A stretch of 5,704 nt of DNA from an uncultured Clostridia bacterium (GTDB lineage: Bacteria > Bacillota > Clostridia > Lachnospirales > Anaerotignaceae). This document shows, one piece after another, positions 5,536 to 5,704 of the stretch (positions are counted from its first letter, which is position 1; every line of letters begins with the position of its first letter). Under the pieces are notes generated by a model, which saw nothing but the letters and a program-made list of their open reading frames with translations, did not search any database and had not been told where the DNA came from. The position numbers and the translations under genes are program-made. The DNA is taken from positions 1 to 5,704 of the forward strand of contig CALASU010000265.1 in NCBI GenBank assembly GCA_937888765.1, given 5' to 3'.

Positions 5536-5564
5536 TTGACAGACTGAAAGGCGTCTGATAAAAT
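5536..5564 (+). promoter_or_regulatory. rRNA operon promoter P3
   Basis: TTGACA (5536-5541) and TAAAAT (5559-5564) with a 17-nt spacer, preceded by AAAAAAGTGC. The stretch after the -10 (5572-5594) is a near copy of that after P1, with a stem GTCGCT/AGCGGC at 5572-5577 and 5583-5588, pointing to tandem duplication of promoter units. Predicted start near 5571. Confidence 0.5.
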
Positions 5565-5626
5565 AGCAAAGGTCGCTGAGAAAGCGGCAAAACAGAATAA
5601 AGGTTGGAAAGTTCTTAAAAAAGTAC

Positions 5627-5655
5627 TTGACAATCAAAAAGAGGTTTGATAAAAT
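5627..5655 (+). promoter_or_regulatory. rRNA operon promoter P4
   Basis: TTGACA (5627-5632) and TAAAAT (5650-5655) with a 17-nt spacer, preceded by AAAAAAGTAC. The predicted start near 5662 is directly followed by a stem-loop, CTGCT (5664-5668) with AGCAG (5674-5678), whose GAGAA loop is the same as at P3. It is the promoter closest to the boxA-like element. Confidence 0.5.
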
Positions 5656-5680
5656 AAACCTCGCTGCTGAGAAAGCAGTT

Positions 5681-5693
5681 TGATCCTTGAAAA
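5681..5693 (+). promoter_or_regulatory. boxA-like antitermination element of the rRNA leader
   Basis: TGATCCTTGAAAA, followed by CTGAACA, resembles boxA (TGCTCTTTAACA in E. coli; CTTTGAAAACT-type in Firmicutes rRNA leaders), the RNA site bound by NusB-NusE for processive antitermination. Its place 26 nt after the last tandem promoter is typical of a 16S leader. This is the main reason to call the region an rRNA operon control region; the 16S gene itself is outside the window. Confidence 0.5.
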
Positions 5694-5704
5694 CTGAACA
5701 ATGG

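Larger units (their letters stand above)
5293..5704 (+). other. rRNA operon control region and leader, no protein gene
   Basis: These 412 bases hold no credible coding sequence. They hold four tandem promoters whose -35 elements lie 107, 84 and 91 bases apart, A-rich upstream tracts, short stem-loops at or near each predicted start, and a boxA-like element near the right edge. The open frames on the minus strand here are low-complexity Phe/Ser-rich products of A-rich DNA. The window ends before any recognisable 16S sequence. Confidence 0.5.

Noticed and set aside
5694..5704. Start of the 16S rRNA gene at the right edge.
   Set aside because: The sequence ends at GAACAATGG without the conserved 16S opening (AGAGTTTGATC-type), so only the leader can be supported.

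Overview
The window looks like a chromosomal segment of a spore-forming member of the Firmicutes, most likely class Clostridia. This rests on the gene content, strong AGGAGG-type ribosome binding sites, a lexA / LysM-protein divergon of the Bacillus type with Gram-positive SOS boxes, an nfeD-floA pair, a forespore-type promoter and tandem rRNA promoters. The order and family are not resolved. I recognise no transposase, CRISPR array, prophage gene or tRNA.

Layout. Positions 1-1884 (minus strand) hold a lexA-nadE operon. The SOS repressor gene comes first, and 12 nt after it begins a glutamine-dependent NAD+ synthetase that runs off the left edge. Positions 1885-2090 are a compact divergent control region with two good sigma-A promoters and three LexA-box-like palindromes. 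To its right, on the plus strand, is a 106-aa protein with one membrane segment and a LysM domain, matching YneA, the SOS-induced cell-division suppressor that sits divergent to lexA in Bacillus. Positions 2453-4155 hold a probable promoter, a short NfeD-like membrane protein, the flotillin-like FloA, an 80-bp block of three perfect hairpins (probably a dispersed repeat) and a rho-independent terminator. Positions 4184-4975 encode an EcsC-family protein. Overlapping its stop codon is a near-consensus sigma-G promoter driving a 58-aa Asn/Lys-rich small protein (5060-5236). This carries a GPR-protease-like site (EFAQEY) and is best explained as a small acid-soluble spore protein, possibly gamma-type. 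A strong terminator closes it. The last 400 bases hold no gene: they are the control region of an rRNA operon, with four tandem TTGACA/TATAAT-class promoters and a boxA-like element. The 16S gene itself would lie beyond the right edge.

How the parts work together. The left half is a DNA-damage circuit: LexA should repress itself, the co-transcribed nadE and the divergent division suppressor. nfeD-floA is a membrane-microdomain pair. The small protein and its promoter belong to late forespore expression. The rRNA promoters are an independent growth-related unit.

No wholly new multi-gene system is evident. The points most worth a second look are the unannotated spore-protein-like gene with its promoter, NAD synthetase placed under SOS control, the three-hairpin element, and the four rRNA promoters, three of which start their transcripts with a similar 5' stem-loop.
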